Positions 8,261 through 16,803 of a DNA stretch of 64,000 bases are shown here, one piece after another. This DNA comes from Staphylococcus simiae (GTDB lineage: Bacteria > Bacillota > Bacilli > Staphylococcales > Staphylococcaceae). Under the pieces are notes generated by a model. The model was not told the DNA's origin. It made no database searches and saw only the letters and a list, made by a program, of their open reading frames with translations. How positions within the stretch are numbered: position 1 is the stretch's first letter; every line of letters begins with the position of its first letter. The stretch is from the NCBI RefSeq assembly GCF_002902085.1, contig NZ_PPQR01000014.1:43054-107053 (forward strand), read 5' to 3'. The translations under genes were made by a program, and so were the position numbers.

Positions 8261-9475
8261 ATGTTAACGATTAAGAACTTAACTAAAATTTATGCTGGTA
8301 ATAAAAAAGCTGTAGATAATATTTCACTAGATATTGAATCTGGAGAGTTTGTCGCATTCATTGGTACGAGTGGTAGTGGTAAGACGACAGCTTTACGGAT
8401 GATTAATCGCATGATTGAAGCGACAGAAGGTCAAATTGAAATAGATGGTAAAGATGTTCGTAGTATGAATCCTGTAGAATTGCGACGAAGTATTGGCTAT
8501 GTCATACAGCAAATTGGTTTAATGCCTCATATGACAATTAAAGAAAATATAGTCTTAGTTCCTAAATTATTAAAATGGTCAAAAGAGAAAAAAGATGCCA
8601 AGGCTAAAGAGTTAATTAAATTAGTAGATCTACCTGAAGAATATTTAGATAGATATCCAGCCGAATTGTCAGGTGGACAACAACAACGTATAGGTGTAGT
8701 TAGAGCGTTGGCTGCTGAACAAGACATTATTTTAATGGATGAACCATTTGGCGCACTTGATCCGATTACCAGAGATACATTACAAGATTTAGTTAAACAA
8801 TTACAACAGCAACTAGGAAAAACCTTCATCTTTGTTACACATGATATGGATGAGGCAATTAAATTAGCAGATAAAATATGTATTATGTCACAAGGGAAAG
8901 TCGTTCAATTTGATACTCCAGATAATATTTTAAGGCATCCCGCTAATGATTTTGTGCGTGATTTTATAGGTCAAAATAGATTAATCCAAGATCGACCAAA
9001 TAAAAAGACGGTTGCGGATGCGATGATTAAGCCTATTACGATTAGTGCGGATGATTCATTGAATGATGCAGTTAATATTATGAGACAAAAACGAATTGAT
9101 ACTATCTTTGTTGTTAGTAATGACCAACGTTTATTGGGCTTCCTAGATATTGAAGATATCAATCAAGGTATTAGGGGGCATAAAGAATTAATCGATACGA
9201 TGCAACGAGATGTCTATAAAGTGAATATCCATTCAAAGTTGCAAGATTCAGTACGCACAATTTTAAAAAGAAATGTTAGAAACGTTCCAGTTGTCGATGG
9301 TGACAATCATTTAATTGGTCTTATTACACGTGCCAATGTTGTAGATATCGTTTATGACTCCATTTGGGGAAATAATGAAGATGATGACACAACAGTAGGT
9401 GAATCACTTGGATATACGACTAATGAGCAACAAGAAAAAGCGACTCAAGAGAATAACAATATAGGGGTGGATTAA
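8261..9475 (+). CDS. opuCA: Glycine betaine/carnitine/choline ABC transporter ATPase
   Basis: 404 residues. An ABC domain comes first: Walker A GTSGSGKT at 35-42, signature [10 protein letters not shown], Walker B IILMDEPFGALD. Two CBS domains follow from about residue 250 (TVADAMIKPITISADDS... and a second with VRNVPVVDGDNHLIGL). Tandem CBS domains are typical of OpuCA/OpuA ATPases, where they sense ionic strength or bind cyclic di-AMP. It energises uptake of compatible solutes under osmotic stress. It begins with ATG behind GAAAGGGGAAACGAAG and is first of four closely packed opuC genes. The C-terminal ~35 residues are acidic and polar. Very sure. Confidence 0.95.
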   Translation: MLTIKNLTKIYAGNKKAVDNISLDIESGEFVAFIGTSGSGKTTALRMINRMIEATEGQIEIDGKDVRSMNPVELRRSIGYVIQQIGLMPHMTIKENIVLVPKLLKWSKEKKDAKAKELIKLVDLPEEYLDRYPAELSGGQQQRIGVVRALAAEQDIILMDEPFGALDPITRDTLQDLVKQLQQQLGKTFIFVTHDMDEAIKLADKICIMSQGKVVQFDTPDNILRHPANDFVRDFIGQNRLIQDRPNKKTVADAMIKPITISADDSLNDAVNIMRQKRIDTIFVVSNDQRLLGFLDIEDINQGIRGHKELIDTMQRDVYKVNIHSKLQDSVRTILKRNVRNVPVVDGDNHLIGLITRANVVDIVYDSIWGNNEDDDTTVGESLGYTTNEQQEKATQENNNIGVD

Positions 9476-9477
9476 TT

Positions 9478-10113
9478 ATGAGAGCATTTCTTCATGAATA
9501 TGGAGGGCAGCTTGTATCAAAAACAATCGAACACTTTTATATTTCCATAATGGCGCTAATCATTGCCATTATTGTTGCTGTCCCACTAGGTATTTTATTA
9601 TCCAAAACGAAACGTACAGCTAACATTATTTTAACTGTGGCAGGTGTCTTACAAACGATTCCAACGCTAGCTGTGTTAGCAATTATGATTCCTATATTCG
9701 GAGTAGGAAAAACACCTGCTATTGTAGCTTTGTTTATTTACGTGTTATTACCAATTTTAAATAACACTGTGTTAGGCGTTCAAAACATAGATAGTAATGT
9801 TAAAGAAGCAGGTAAAAGTATGGGAATGACACAATATCAGTTAATGAAAGATGTCGAATTACCATTAGCCTTACCACTCATTTTAGGTGGAATTCGTTTG
9901 TCAGCAGTTTATGTGATTAGTTGGGCAACTTTAGCAAGTTATGTTGGTGCAGGTGGTTTAGGAGACTTCATATTTAACGGACTAAATTTATATGATCCAG
10001 TGATGATAGTTAGTGCAGCTGTCTTAGTTACTTTACTCGCATTAATTGTGGATTTCGCACTGTCACTCATTGAAAAATGGGCAGTACCTAAAGGATTAAA
10101 AATATCTAGATAG
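9478..10113 (+). CDS. opuCB: Osmoprotectant ABC transporter permease OpuCB
   Basis: 211 residues with about five or six membrane helices. The cytoplasmic coupling loop is clear (EAGKSMGMTQYQLMKDVELPLALPLILGGIRL), the EAA motif of binding-protein-dependent permeases. It starts two bases after the opuCA stop with GGGGTGG as ribosome binding site. With OpuCD it forms the membrane channel of the transporter. The two permeases share the fold but differ in sequence, as expected for a heterodimer. Very sure. Confidence 0.94.
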   Translation: MRAFLHEYGGQLVSKTIEHFYISIMALIIAIIVAVPLGILLSKTKRTANIILTVAGVLQTIPTLAVLAIMIPIFGVGKTPAIVALFIYVLLPILNNTVLGVQNIDSNVKEAGKSMGMTQYQLMKDVELPLALPLILGGIRLSAVYVISWATLASYVGAGGLGDFIFNGLNLYDPVMIVSAAVLVTLLALIVDFALSLIEKWAVPKGLKISR

Positions 10114-10129
10114 TAAGGAGGAAATAAGT

Positions 10130-11068
10130 ATGAAAAAATTTAAAACGATGATTGTCATGCTCATTTTGTCTCTTACTGTATTATCTGGATGTAGTTTACC
10201 AGGATTAAGCGGTAAGACAACTGAAGATGTCGTTAAAATTACTGCAGTAGCCACTAGTGAATCACAAATTATTTCGCATATGGTCAGATTGTTAATTGAA
10301 CATGACACTAAAGGGAAAATTAAACCAACGTTAGTTAATAATTTAGGATCTAGTACGATTCAACACAATGCATTAATGAATGGAGATGCAAATATTTCTG
10401 GCGCACGTTATAACGGTACTGACTTAACAGGTGCGTTAAAAGAAGATCCAATTAAAGATCCGAAAAAGGCAATGGAAGTGACACAGCAAGGTTTCCAAAA
10501 GAAATTTGATCAAACATTTTTTAATTCGTATGGTTTTGCTAACACCTATGCATTTATGGTGACGAAAGAAACAGCGAAAAAATATCATTTAGAAACAGTA
10601 TCTGATTTAGAAAAATATAGTAAAGATTTACGTTTAGGAATGGATAGTTCTTGGATGAACCGCCAAGGCGATGGTTATCAAGGCTTTAAGAAAGAATATG
10701 GCTTTGATTTCGGTACGATTCGTCCAATGCAAATTGGTTTAGTCTATGATGCCTTAAATTCTGGGAATTTAGATGTGGCATTAGGATATTCTACAGATGG
10801 ACGTATAGCAGCATATGATTTAAAAGTCTTAAAAGACGATAAACATTTCTTCCCTCCGTATGATGCTAGTGCCGTAGCAACCAATGAATTATTGCGTAAG
10901 CATCCAGAAGTGAAGAAATCTATAAATAAACTAGCTGGTAAAATTTCAACTAAAGAAATGCAGAGACTTAATTATGAAGCGGATGGTCAAGGTAAAGAAC
11001 CAGCTGTTGTGGCAGAAGAATTCTTGAAAAAACACCATTACTTTGATGGTAAGAAAGGTGGTCAATAA
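10130..11068 (+). CDS. opuCC: Osmoprotectant-binding lipoprotein OpuCC
   Basis: 312 residues. The signal peptide ends in the lipobox LSGC with Cys21 as lipid-attachment residue, so the mature protein is anchored outside the membrane. The body is an OpuAC-type substrate-binding domain: VKITAVATSESQIISHMV begins it, and aromatic segments such as FNSYGFANTYAFMV are suitable for a quaternary-ammonium cage. The start ATG follows AAGGAGGAAATAAGT. The domain captures betaine, carnitine or choline for OpuCB/CD. Ligand preference cannot be read here. Confidence 0.94.
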   Translation: MKKFKTMIVMLILSLTVLSGCSLPGLSGKTTEDVVKITAVATSESQIISHMVRLLIEHDTKGKIKPTLVNNLGSSTIQHNALMNGDANISGARYNGTDLTGALKEDPIKDPKKAMEVTQQGFQKKFDQTFFNSYGFANTYAFMVTKETAKKYHLETVSDLEKYSKDLRLGMDSSWMNRQGDGYQGFKKEYGFDFGTIRPMQIGLVYDALNSGNLDVALGYSTDGRIAAYDLKVLKDDKHFFPPYDASAVATNELLRKHPEVKKSINKLAGKISTKEMQRLNYEADGQGKEPAVVAEEFLKKHHYFDGKKGGQ

Positions 11069-11070
11069 TC

Positions 11071-11763
11071 ATGGAAGGTCATTTATTACAACAATTATTT
11101 GATTATTACGTTATGAATTTCGGCTACCTCTGGGAACTATTTTTCAAACATTTGTTAATGTCAGTTTATGGTGTGCTATTTGCTTCAATCATTGGTATTC
11201 CAATAGGTATTTTATTATCAAGGTATACTAAATTGTCAGGTTTCGTTATTACGATTGCTAATATTATTCAGACGGTTCCTGTGATTGCGATGTTAGCCAT
11301 TTTAATGTTGGTCATGGGATTAGGTTCAGAAACCGTAGTTGTCACAGTATTTTTATATGCTTTACTGCCAATTATCAAAAATACGTATACAGGTATAGCA
11401 GGTGTAGATGATAATATTAAAGATGCTGGTAAAGGTATGGGTATGACGCGTAATCAAGTATTACGCATGATTGAACTGCCACTCTCAGTATCAGTTATTA
11501 TTGGAGGTTTACGCATTGCTTTAGTCGTAGCCATTGGCGTTGTGGCAGTTGGTTCATTTATAGGCGCACCAACATTAGGTGATATCGTTATTCGAGGTAC
11601 CAATGCCACGGACGGTACAACATTCATATTAGCAGGTGCTATTCCAATAGCTTTAATTGCTATTATTATTGATGTTGTACTACGTTTATTAGAAAAAAGA
11701 CTGGACCCAGCTACTCGCAATGCTAAACGCCGTGCTAAACATCAACCACAACGTGTAAGTTAG
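11071..11763 (+). CDS. opuCD: Osmoprotectant ABC transporter permease OpuCD
   Basis: 230 residues, about six membrane helices and an EAA loop (DAGKGMGMTRNQVLRMIELPLSVSVIIGGLRI). The start ATG lies two bases after the opuCC stop; GGTGGTC serves as binding site. The C-terminal tail is strongly basic (DPATRNAKRRAKHQPQ). It completes the OpuC transporter. No simple hairpin follows directly; the next structure is repeat copy B inside an imperfect hairpin from 11881, which may act as terminator. Confidence 0.94.
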   Translation: MEGHLLQQLFDYYVMNFGYLWELFFKHLLMSVYGVLFASIIGIPIGILLSRYTKLSGFVITIANIIQTVPVIAMLAILMLVMGLGSETVVVTVFLYALLPIIKNTYTGIAGVDDNIKDAGKGMGMTRNQVLRMIELPLSVSVIIGGLRIALVVAIGVVAVGSFIGAPTLGDIVIRGTNATDGTTFILAGAIPIALIAIIIDVVLRLLEKRLDPATRNAKRRAKHQPQRVS

Positions 11764-11899
11764 TTTTGGTAATTCGTAGGTGATGGGTATTGAATGATAC
11801 GTATACGTAAAGATAAATGGAGATAAGTAGTGAATAGCAATAAATTGTCTAAAATGTACACCTAGTACTACTCTGACTCTGGTAAGACTGACTAGAATT

Positions 11900-12061
11900 G
11901 AGCCTGGGACAAAATGTATTTTACACTTAAAATTAAGCATTTGGCAGTAACTGTCTGGTTGTCAAAAAGTTGATAAATCAACATTTTGACAACCTAGTCA
12001 GTCTTGCCGGGGTGGGATTACGAAATAAATTTTATAGAAAATTTATTTCTGTCCCACTCCC
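11900..12061. repeat. ~160 bp structured intergenic repeat, copy B
   Basis: Same landmarks as copy A: GAGCCTGGGACA start, TGGCAGTAACTGTCTGG, central stem (11957-11974 with 11977-11994), GTCTTGCCGGGGTGGG, and TGTCCCACTCCC end. The flanks pair with each other: 11882-11899 (GTAAGACTGACTAGAATT) with CAATTCAGATAGTCACTTAC from 12061. The element thus again lies in the loop of a hairpin. The central stem is built from different bases than in copy A, yet pairing is kept. Confidence 0.85.
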
Positions 12062-12260
12062 AATTCAGATAGTCACTTACAAATGGCTAAAACTAAATAT
12101 ATGCTTTTGTCTAAGTTGCTTAAATGTTGCATACGCTTACATAAAAATTGACTGATAGGCCATAATTTTGACGGAAATTGTAGTTGTATTGCACGAAAAA
12201 AATATTTATTTAAAATTACTACAATAATGTAAAAGTACAAAAATGTTTCAGTATTTATTT

Positions 12261-12312
12261 ATAATTTTCTGCAAAATTATGATAATGTGTCTTAATATAT
12301 ATCATATATTAA
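12261..12312. promoter_or_regulatory. Two palindromes and likely promoter upstream of norB-like gene
   Basis: ATAATTTT/AAAATTAT (12261-12280, 4-base spacer) overlaps a TATAAT at 12260-12265. TTAATATAT/ATATATTAA (12292-12312, 3-base spacer) is perfect and lies ~37 bases before the start codon. Such symmetric sites are common operators of efflux-pump repressors. The rest of 11764-12348 holds repeat copy B and AT-rich DNA. Confidence 0.4.
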
Positions 12313-12348
12313 TTTGGCTTTTAATTATTTAGGAGGAAGCATAAATTC

Positions 12349-13749
12349 ATGGACACTTCAAAACAATTTAAAGGAAACAATAGATTGTTATTAGGTATAG
12401 TACTCGGTGTTATTACCTTTTGGCTATTTGCGCAATCTCTTGTTAACTTAGTTGTCCCATTGCAAGCAGCATATAACAGTGATGTGGGTACGATTAATAT
12501 TGCTGTTAGTTTGTCCGCATTATTTGCTGGTTTATTTATCGTTGGTGCTGGTGATTTAGCAGATAAATTTGGACGTGTGAAAATGACGTATATTGGTCTT
12601 GCATTAAATATAATTGGCTCAATATTAATTATTATTACACCCTTACCAGCCTTATTGATTGTTGGACGTATCGTTCAAGGCTTGTCAGCAGCATTTATTA
12701 TGCCTGCTACCTTAGCTATCATTAATGAATATTATATTGGAACAGAAAGGCAACGTGCGTTAAGTTTCTGGTCTATCGGCTCATGGGGCGGTAGTGGTAT
12801 TTGTACAATGTTTGGTGGCTTAATGGCAACACATCTTGGTTGGCGTTCAATATTTATTGTTTCTATTTTATTAACGTTACTCGCGATGTGGCTTATCAAA
12901 GGTACGCCTGAAACAAAAGCACAACCGAATGATTCTACGAAAAACGAAGCTAAAAAGTTTGATGTTATTGGTTTAATCTTGCTAGTTATTGTGATGTTAA
13001 GCTTGAATGTTGTAATTACTCAAACTTCTAATTTTGGTCTAGTATCCCCACTTATACTTAGCTTAATTGCAGTCTTTATCATATCTATTATTGCGTTTGT
13101 TTATTACGAAGAAAAAATTAAGCATCCTTTAGTTGATTTTTCTATTTTTAAAAATAAAGGTTATAGTGGTGCAACCATTTCTAACTTTCTATTAAATGGT
13201 GTTGCTGGTGGTACATTAATTGTTATCAACACGTATTATCAACAACAATTAGGATTTAATTCAGAGCAAACGGGATATATCTCACTAACATATTTAATCG
13301 CTGTATTAGTGATGATTAGAGTTGGAGAAAAAATATTAGCTAACTTTGGTCCGAAAAGACCTTTACTACTAGGAAGTGGCTTAGCTGTACTTGGCTTAAT
13401 ATTATTATCATTAACGTTCTTACCTGATATTTGGTATATCATATCTAGTATTGTCGGTTATTTATTATTTGGTGCTGGCTTAGGTCTTTATGCGACACCA
13501 TCAACAGATACAGCAGTCGCTAGTGCACCTGATGATAAAGCTGGTGTGGCATCTGGTGTATATAAGATGGCCTCATCACTGGGGAATGCATTTGGTGTAG
13601 CAGTGTCAAGTACGGTATATACGGTCTTAGCAGCAAATTTAGATTTACATCTAGGTGGCTTTACCGGCATTATGTTTAATGCCACACTAGCATTAATTGG
13701 CTTTTTAGTCATTTTATTCTTAGTACCGAAAAATTTAAGAAATTCATAA
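12349..13749 (+). CDS. norB: NorB-type MFS multidrug efflux pump (DHA2, 14 helices)
   Basis: 466 residues with ~14 predicted helices. Strong resemblance to S. aureus NorB: the N-terminal WLFAQSLVNLVVPLQ, GRVKMTYIGLALNIIGS, the antiporter motif C region (SFWSIGSWGGSGICTMFGG), and the C-terminal ATPSTDTAVASAP. NorB exports quinolones, quaternary ammonium compounds and related drugs with protons; NorC and related paralogues look similar, so the exact orthologue is uncertain. The AGGAGG site is 12 bases from the ATG, longer than usual. The gene is monocistronic with palindromic sites upstream and a terminator at 13760. Confidence 0.82.
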   Translation: MDTSKQFKGNNRLLLGIVLGVITFWLFAQSLVNLVVPLQAAYNSDVGTINIAVSLSALFAGLFIVGAGDLADKFGRVKMTYIGLALNIIGSILIIITPLPALLIVGRIVQGLSAAFIMPATLAIINEYYIGTERQRALSFWSIGSWGGSGICTMFGGLMATHLGWRSIFIVSILLTLLAMWLIKGTPETKAQPNDSTKNEAKKFDVIGLILLVIVMLSLNVVITQTSNFGLVSPLILSLIAVFIISIIAFVYYEEKIKHPLVDFSIFKNKGYSGATISNFLLNGVAGGTLIVINTYYQQQLGFNSEQTGYISLTYLIAVLVMIRVGEKILANFGPKRPLLLGSGLAVLGLILLSLTFLPDIWYIISSIVGYLLFGAGLGLYATPSTDTAVASAPDDKAGVASGVYKMASSLGNAFGVAVSSTVYTVLAANLDLHLGGFTGIMFNATLALIGFLVILFLVPKNLRNS

Positions 13750-13759
13750 ATATCAGTTT

Positions 13760-13790
13760 AAAGGCGATGTTGAGACATCGTCTTTATTTT
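13760..13790 (+). terminator. Intrinsic terminator after norB-like gene
   Basis: AAAGGCGATGT (13760-13770) pairs with ACATCGTCTTT (13775-13785) around TGAG, one wobble pair, followed by ATTTTG. Confidence 0.75.
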
Positions 13791-13897
13791 GTCACCAAAT
13801 TCAAGAATATTCTGTCAATTTAATGATGAAAAATTGACGTTGTCTAGTTAAAGTAGTATTTTAAAAACAAATTAACACTTTAAATGGAGGTATTTTT

Positions 13898-14830
13898 ATG
13901 AAAATAGCAGTAGCTGGATCAGGCGCATTGGGAAGTGGATTTGGAGCAAGATTATATCAAGCTGAGTATGATGTGACGTTAATTGATAGTTGGGAGCCTC
14001 AAGTACATGCTGTGAAAAAACAAGGGCTTAATATTGTAATCAATGGAGACAATTTCAATTTAGATATTCCTATTTATCATTCAACTGAGATCCCTGAAAA
14101 TGCAATTTATGATATGGTATTTTTATTTCCTAAGTCAATGCAACTTAGTAGTGTCATGGATTATATGGCGCCTCACATAGATGACAATACGATTATAGTT
14201 TGTACAATGAATGGATTAAAACATGAACGGGTATTACATAAATATGTTAAAGAATCACAAATTGTTAGAGGTGTCACAACATGGACTGCTGGCATTGAAA
14301 GTCCAGGACATACACATTTATTAGGTAGTGGACCTGTTGAAGTTGGTGCATTAGTTGATGAGGCTAAGCCACAAGTTGAGAAAGTTGTAACAGTCTTAAA
14401 TAACGCACGTTTGAATGGTGTCGTTAGCCAAGATTTACACCAATCAATATGGAAGAAAATCTGTGTTAATGGGACAGCTAATGCTTTAACGGCTGTATTA
14501 GAGTGTAATTTAGCTACACTTAATGAAAGTGATTATGCACAAACATTAATTTATAAATTAACACAAGAAATCGTACATGTGGCGACAGTGGATGATGTCC
14601 ATTTAAATGTAGATGAAGTGTTTGAATATTTAATAGATTTAAATGACAAAGTAGGACCTCATTATCCATCTATGTACCAAGATTTAATTGTTAATAATCG
14701 AAAAACTGAGATTGATTATATTAATGGTGCAGTAGCTAAATTAGGTAAGGAACATCACATTGCAGCACCGGTTAATCAATTTATTACAGATTTAGTACAT
14801 GCTAAAGAAAGTCAACGTGGTGCACAATAA
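13898..14830 (+). CDS. panE: Ketopantoate reductase family protein (2-dehydropantoate 2-reductase)
   Basis: 310 residues. The N-terminal Rossmann fold has GSGALGSGFGA (7-17) for NADPH. The middle carries FLFPKSMQL and TMNGLKHE, where family members place substrate-contacting Lys and Asn. The C-terminal helical domain follows from about residue 175 (IWKKICVNGTANALTAVLECN, with the conserved Lys and Asn). The enzyme reduces 2-dehydropantoate to pantoate in pantothenate and CoA synthesis. Staphylococci can carry more than one paralogue and panB/panC are not here, so the role in pantothenate synthesis is inferred. Start ATG behind TGGAGGTATTTTT. A short protein-like remnant follows at 14842. Confidence 0.78.
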   Translation: MKIAVAGSGALGSGFGARLYQAEYDVTLIDSWEPQVHAVKKQGLNIVINGDNFNLDIPIYHSTEIPENAIYDMVFLFPKSMQLSSVMDYMAPHIDDNTIIVCTMNGLKHERVLHKYVKESQIVRGVTTWTAGIESPGHTHLLGSGPVEVGALVDEAKPQVEKVVTVLNNARLNGVVSQDLHQSIWKKICVNGTANALTAVLECNLATLNESDYAQTLIYKLTQEIVHVATVDDVHLNVDEVFEYLIDLNDKVGPHYPSMYQDLIVNNRKTEIDYINGAVAKLGKEHHIAAPVNQFITDLVHAKESQRGAQ

Positions 14831-14841
14831 TATAAACATAT

Positions 14842-14907
14842 AACGATATTATCAGTCCAGAATCAGCAGAGCATCAACCTCATTATCAAATTGTTGATGA
14901 ACTATAA
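14842..14907 (+). pseudogene. Possible remnant of a lost gene (21 codons and stop)
   Basis: The frame from 14842 reads NDIISPESAEHQPHYQIVDEL and then stops. It has no start codon or binding site. Its charged, helix-like composition looks like the C-terminus of a real protein rather than random AT-rich spacer, which in this window is rich in K, N, I, F and early stops. I do not recognise the family. It could be chance. Confidence 0.25.
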
Positions 14908-14932
14908 AATAAAGAAAGAGAGAGGTAATGAT

Positions 14933-15406
14933 ATGGCGAATGCATATAAGAAAATTATCGTAACAGGTATTGTCGGAGGATTTTTAGGTGGTGCAGTAAA
15001 AATGGGATGGGAAGCATTGCTTCCACCACGTACACCTAAACGTGAAGAAGAGCCACCACCAATGACGATGTTAAACCAATTACACCTTCCTGATAGTATA
15101 AAAAATGCGACGTATCACTATAATGGTAATGATATTCCGTTAACAGTTATGGGTGTACATTATGGTTTCTCAATTGCCAATGCGTTGTTTTATGCTGTAC
15201 TAGCTGAAAAGTATCCTAAAGTTACATGTTTAAGAGGAGCTATTTTTGGTATTGTTGTTAACGTTGCTTTTCATGAATATTTACTACCGATGTTGAAGTT
15301 AACACCTAAAGTGGAGGATTTACCAAAAGAAGAACGACTTTCTGAGCTTTTTGGTCACATTGTATGGATGAATACGATAGACTATGTACACGAAGCGACA
15401 AAGTAA
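14933..15406 (+). CDS. YagU family membrane protein (DUF1440)
   Basis: 157 residues from the ATG at 14933, which follows GAGAGGT; the longer frame from 14891 has no binding site. Three or four hydrophobic segments: a first one with glycine-rich IVTGIVGGFLGGAVKMGWEALLPPR, then IANALFYAVLAE and a CLRGAIFGIVVNVAFHEYLLPML segment. The PPRTPKREEEPPP loop and the HEYLLPML and HIVWMNTIDYV motifs are family features. E. coli YagU is an inner-membrane protein linked to acid resistance; no mechanism is known. It lies 40 bases before the SDR gene and may be cotranscribed with it. Confidence 0.75.
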   Translation: MANAYKKIIVTGIVGGFLGGAVKMGWEALLPPRTPKREEEPPPMTMLNQLHLPDSIKNATYHYNGNDIPLTVMGVHYGFSIANALFYAVLAEKYPKVTCLRGAIFGIVVNVAFHEYLLPMLKLTPKVEDLPKEERLSELFGHIVWMNTIDYVHEATK

Positions 15407-15446
15407 TTTTGCGGAGTAAACTAAAATAGAAAGAAAAGGTGTTATG

Positions 15447-16298
15447 ATGAGTAAAATTTTTGTTACAGGAGCAACAGGTTTAATAGGAATTAAATTAGTT
15501 CAAAGATTGAAAGAAGAAGGTCATGAAGTTGCTGGCTTCACGATATCTAAAAATGGTCAACAAAAATTAGATTCAGTTAATTGTAAATCTTATGTTGGAG
15601 ATATTTTAAAAGCAGACACAATTGATGCAGCGCTTGCTGATTTCAAACCAGAGATTATCATTAATCAAATTACTGATTTGAAAAATGTCGATATGTCAGC
15701 GAATACTAAAGTACGTGTTGAAGGTTCTAAAAATTTAATCGATGCTGCTAAAAAACATAATGTTCGAAAAGTGATCGCTCAAAGTATTGCGTTTATGTAT
15801 GAACCAGGTGAAGGATTAGCAACTGAAGACACACCATTAGATTTCAACGCTACTGGTGATAGAAAAATCACTGTAGATGGCGTTGTAGGATTAGAGGAAG
15901 AAACTGCACGTATGGATAATTACGTTGTACTTCGTTTTGGTTGGTTATATGGACCAGGCACTTGGTACGGTAAAGATGGTATGATTTATAATCAATTTAT
16001 CGATGGCAATGTGACATTATCAGATGGTGTAACGTCATTTATTCATTTAGATGATGCTGTTGAAACCTCAATTCAAGCAATGAATTTTGACAATGGTATT
16101 TACAATGTTGCTGACGACGAACCAGTAAAAGGTTCAGACTTTGCAGAATGGTATAAAAATCAATTAGGTGTAGAACCTAAGATTGATATTCAACCAGCAC
16201 AACCATTTGAACGTGGTGTAAGTAATGATAAATTTAAAGCTCAAGGTGGCACTTTAATTTATAAATCATGGAAAGATGGCATGAATCCAATTAAATAA
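15447..16298 (+). CDS. NAD-dependent epimerase/dehydratase family protein (extended SDR)
   Basis: 283 residues from the second of two adjacent ATG codons; AAAGG is seven bases before it. The N-terminal Rossmann fold has the GATGLIGIKLV glycine pattern (TGxxGxxG). Further landmarks are VGDILKADTID for the adenine side and VLRFGWLYGPGTWYG, which in extended SDRs binds substrate. The usual YxxxK catalytic pair is not obvious: IAQSIAFMYEPGEG and the region after it replace it, so this may be an atypical reductase or epimerase. Substrate unknown. It ends at a strong terminator. Confidence 0.78.
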   Translation: MSKIFVTGATGLIGIKLVQRLKEEGHEVAGFTISKNGQQKLDSVNCKSYVGDILKADTIDAALADFKPEIIINQITDLKNVDMSANTKVRVEGSKNLIDAAKKHNVRKVIAQSIAFMYEPGEGLATEDTPLDFNATGDRKITVDGVVGLEEETARMDNYVVLRFGWLYGPGTWYGKDGMIYNQFIDGNVTLSDGVTSFIHLDDAVETSIQAMNFDNGIYNVADDEPVKGSDFAEWYKNQLGVEPKIDIQPAQPFERGVSNDKFKAQGGTLIYKSWKDGMNPIK

Positions 16299-16306
16299 TA
16301 ATAAAC

Positions 16307-16360
16307 AAGCTCTATGTGATCCATATCATTTGAATGAATCACATAGAGCTTAATTTTTTT
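16307..16360 (+). terminator. Intrinsic terminator after the SDR gene
   Basis: AAGCTCTATGTGAT (16307-16320) and ATCACATAGAGCTT (16338-16351) pair perfectly over 14 bases, followed by AATTTTTTTGG. Confidence 0.85.
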
Positions 16361-16424
16361 GGTTCTCTATTTTTAAGGATTGATAAATAAAAAGTGAATC
16401 ATTTAAAATATAAATTATTTTGAA

Positions 16425-16660
16425 GCCGAGACTCCTGAGGTAGGGACCCAACACAGAGAAACAGTGAAACAGTTTCTACAAGAAATGCAAGTTGGGCAGC
16501 AGTGCTAGTCGAAGACCGGGGCCCCAACAAAAAGAAACTAATCATTTAGTTTCAACGGACAATGCAAGTTGGGGAGGCTGAGACAGCACCCTAGGAAGGG
16601 ACCCAACACAAAAAAACTGGTTATCCAGTTTTTTCATGCAATGCAGGTTGGGCTTAGCGA
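16425..16660. repeat. STAR-like array of three nested hairpin units
   Basis: Three units at 16443-16497, 16518-16574 and 16598-16653 share outer arms (GGGACCCAAC or GGGGCCCCAAC, and GCAAGTTGGG or GCAGGTTGGG). Each encloses an inner hairpin of different sequence: AGAAAC/GTTTCT, AAACTAA/TTAGTTT and AAAAAACTGG/CCAGTTTTTT. GGGGCCCCAACA is the reverse complement of the STAR core known from S. aureus (TGTTGGGGCCCC). The remainder of 16361-16803 is AT-rich with nothing else I can name. Confidence 0.8.
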
Positions 16661-16803
16661 GGCTTAAAAAAATAATTATGTTTCAGTCCACTTTGGGGGA
16701 GAACCCATTTCTTGTCATTAACAGATTTATGAAATGTCATCATAATACTATATCAATGCTTAACTGTGTCGAATAATTGCCTAACTGTTTTAGTTTGATA
16801 TCT

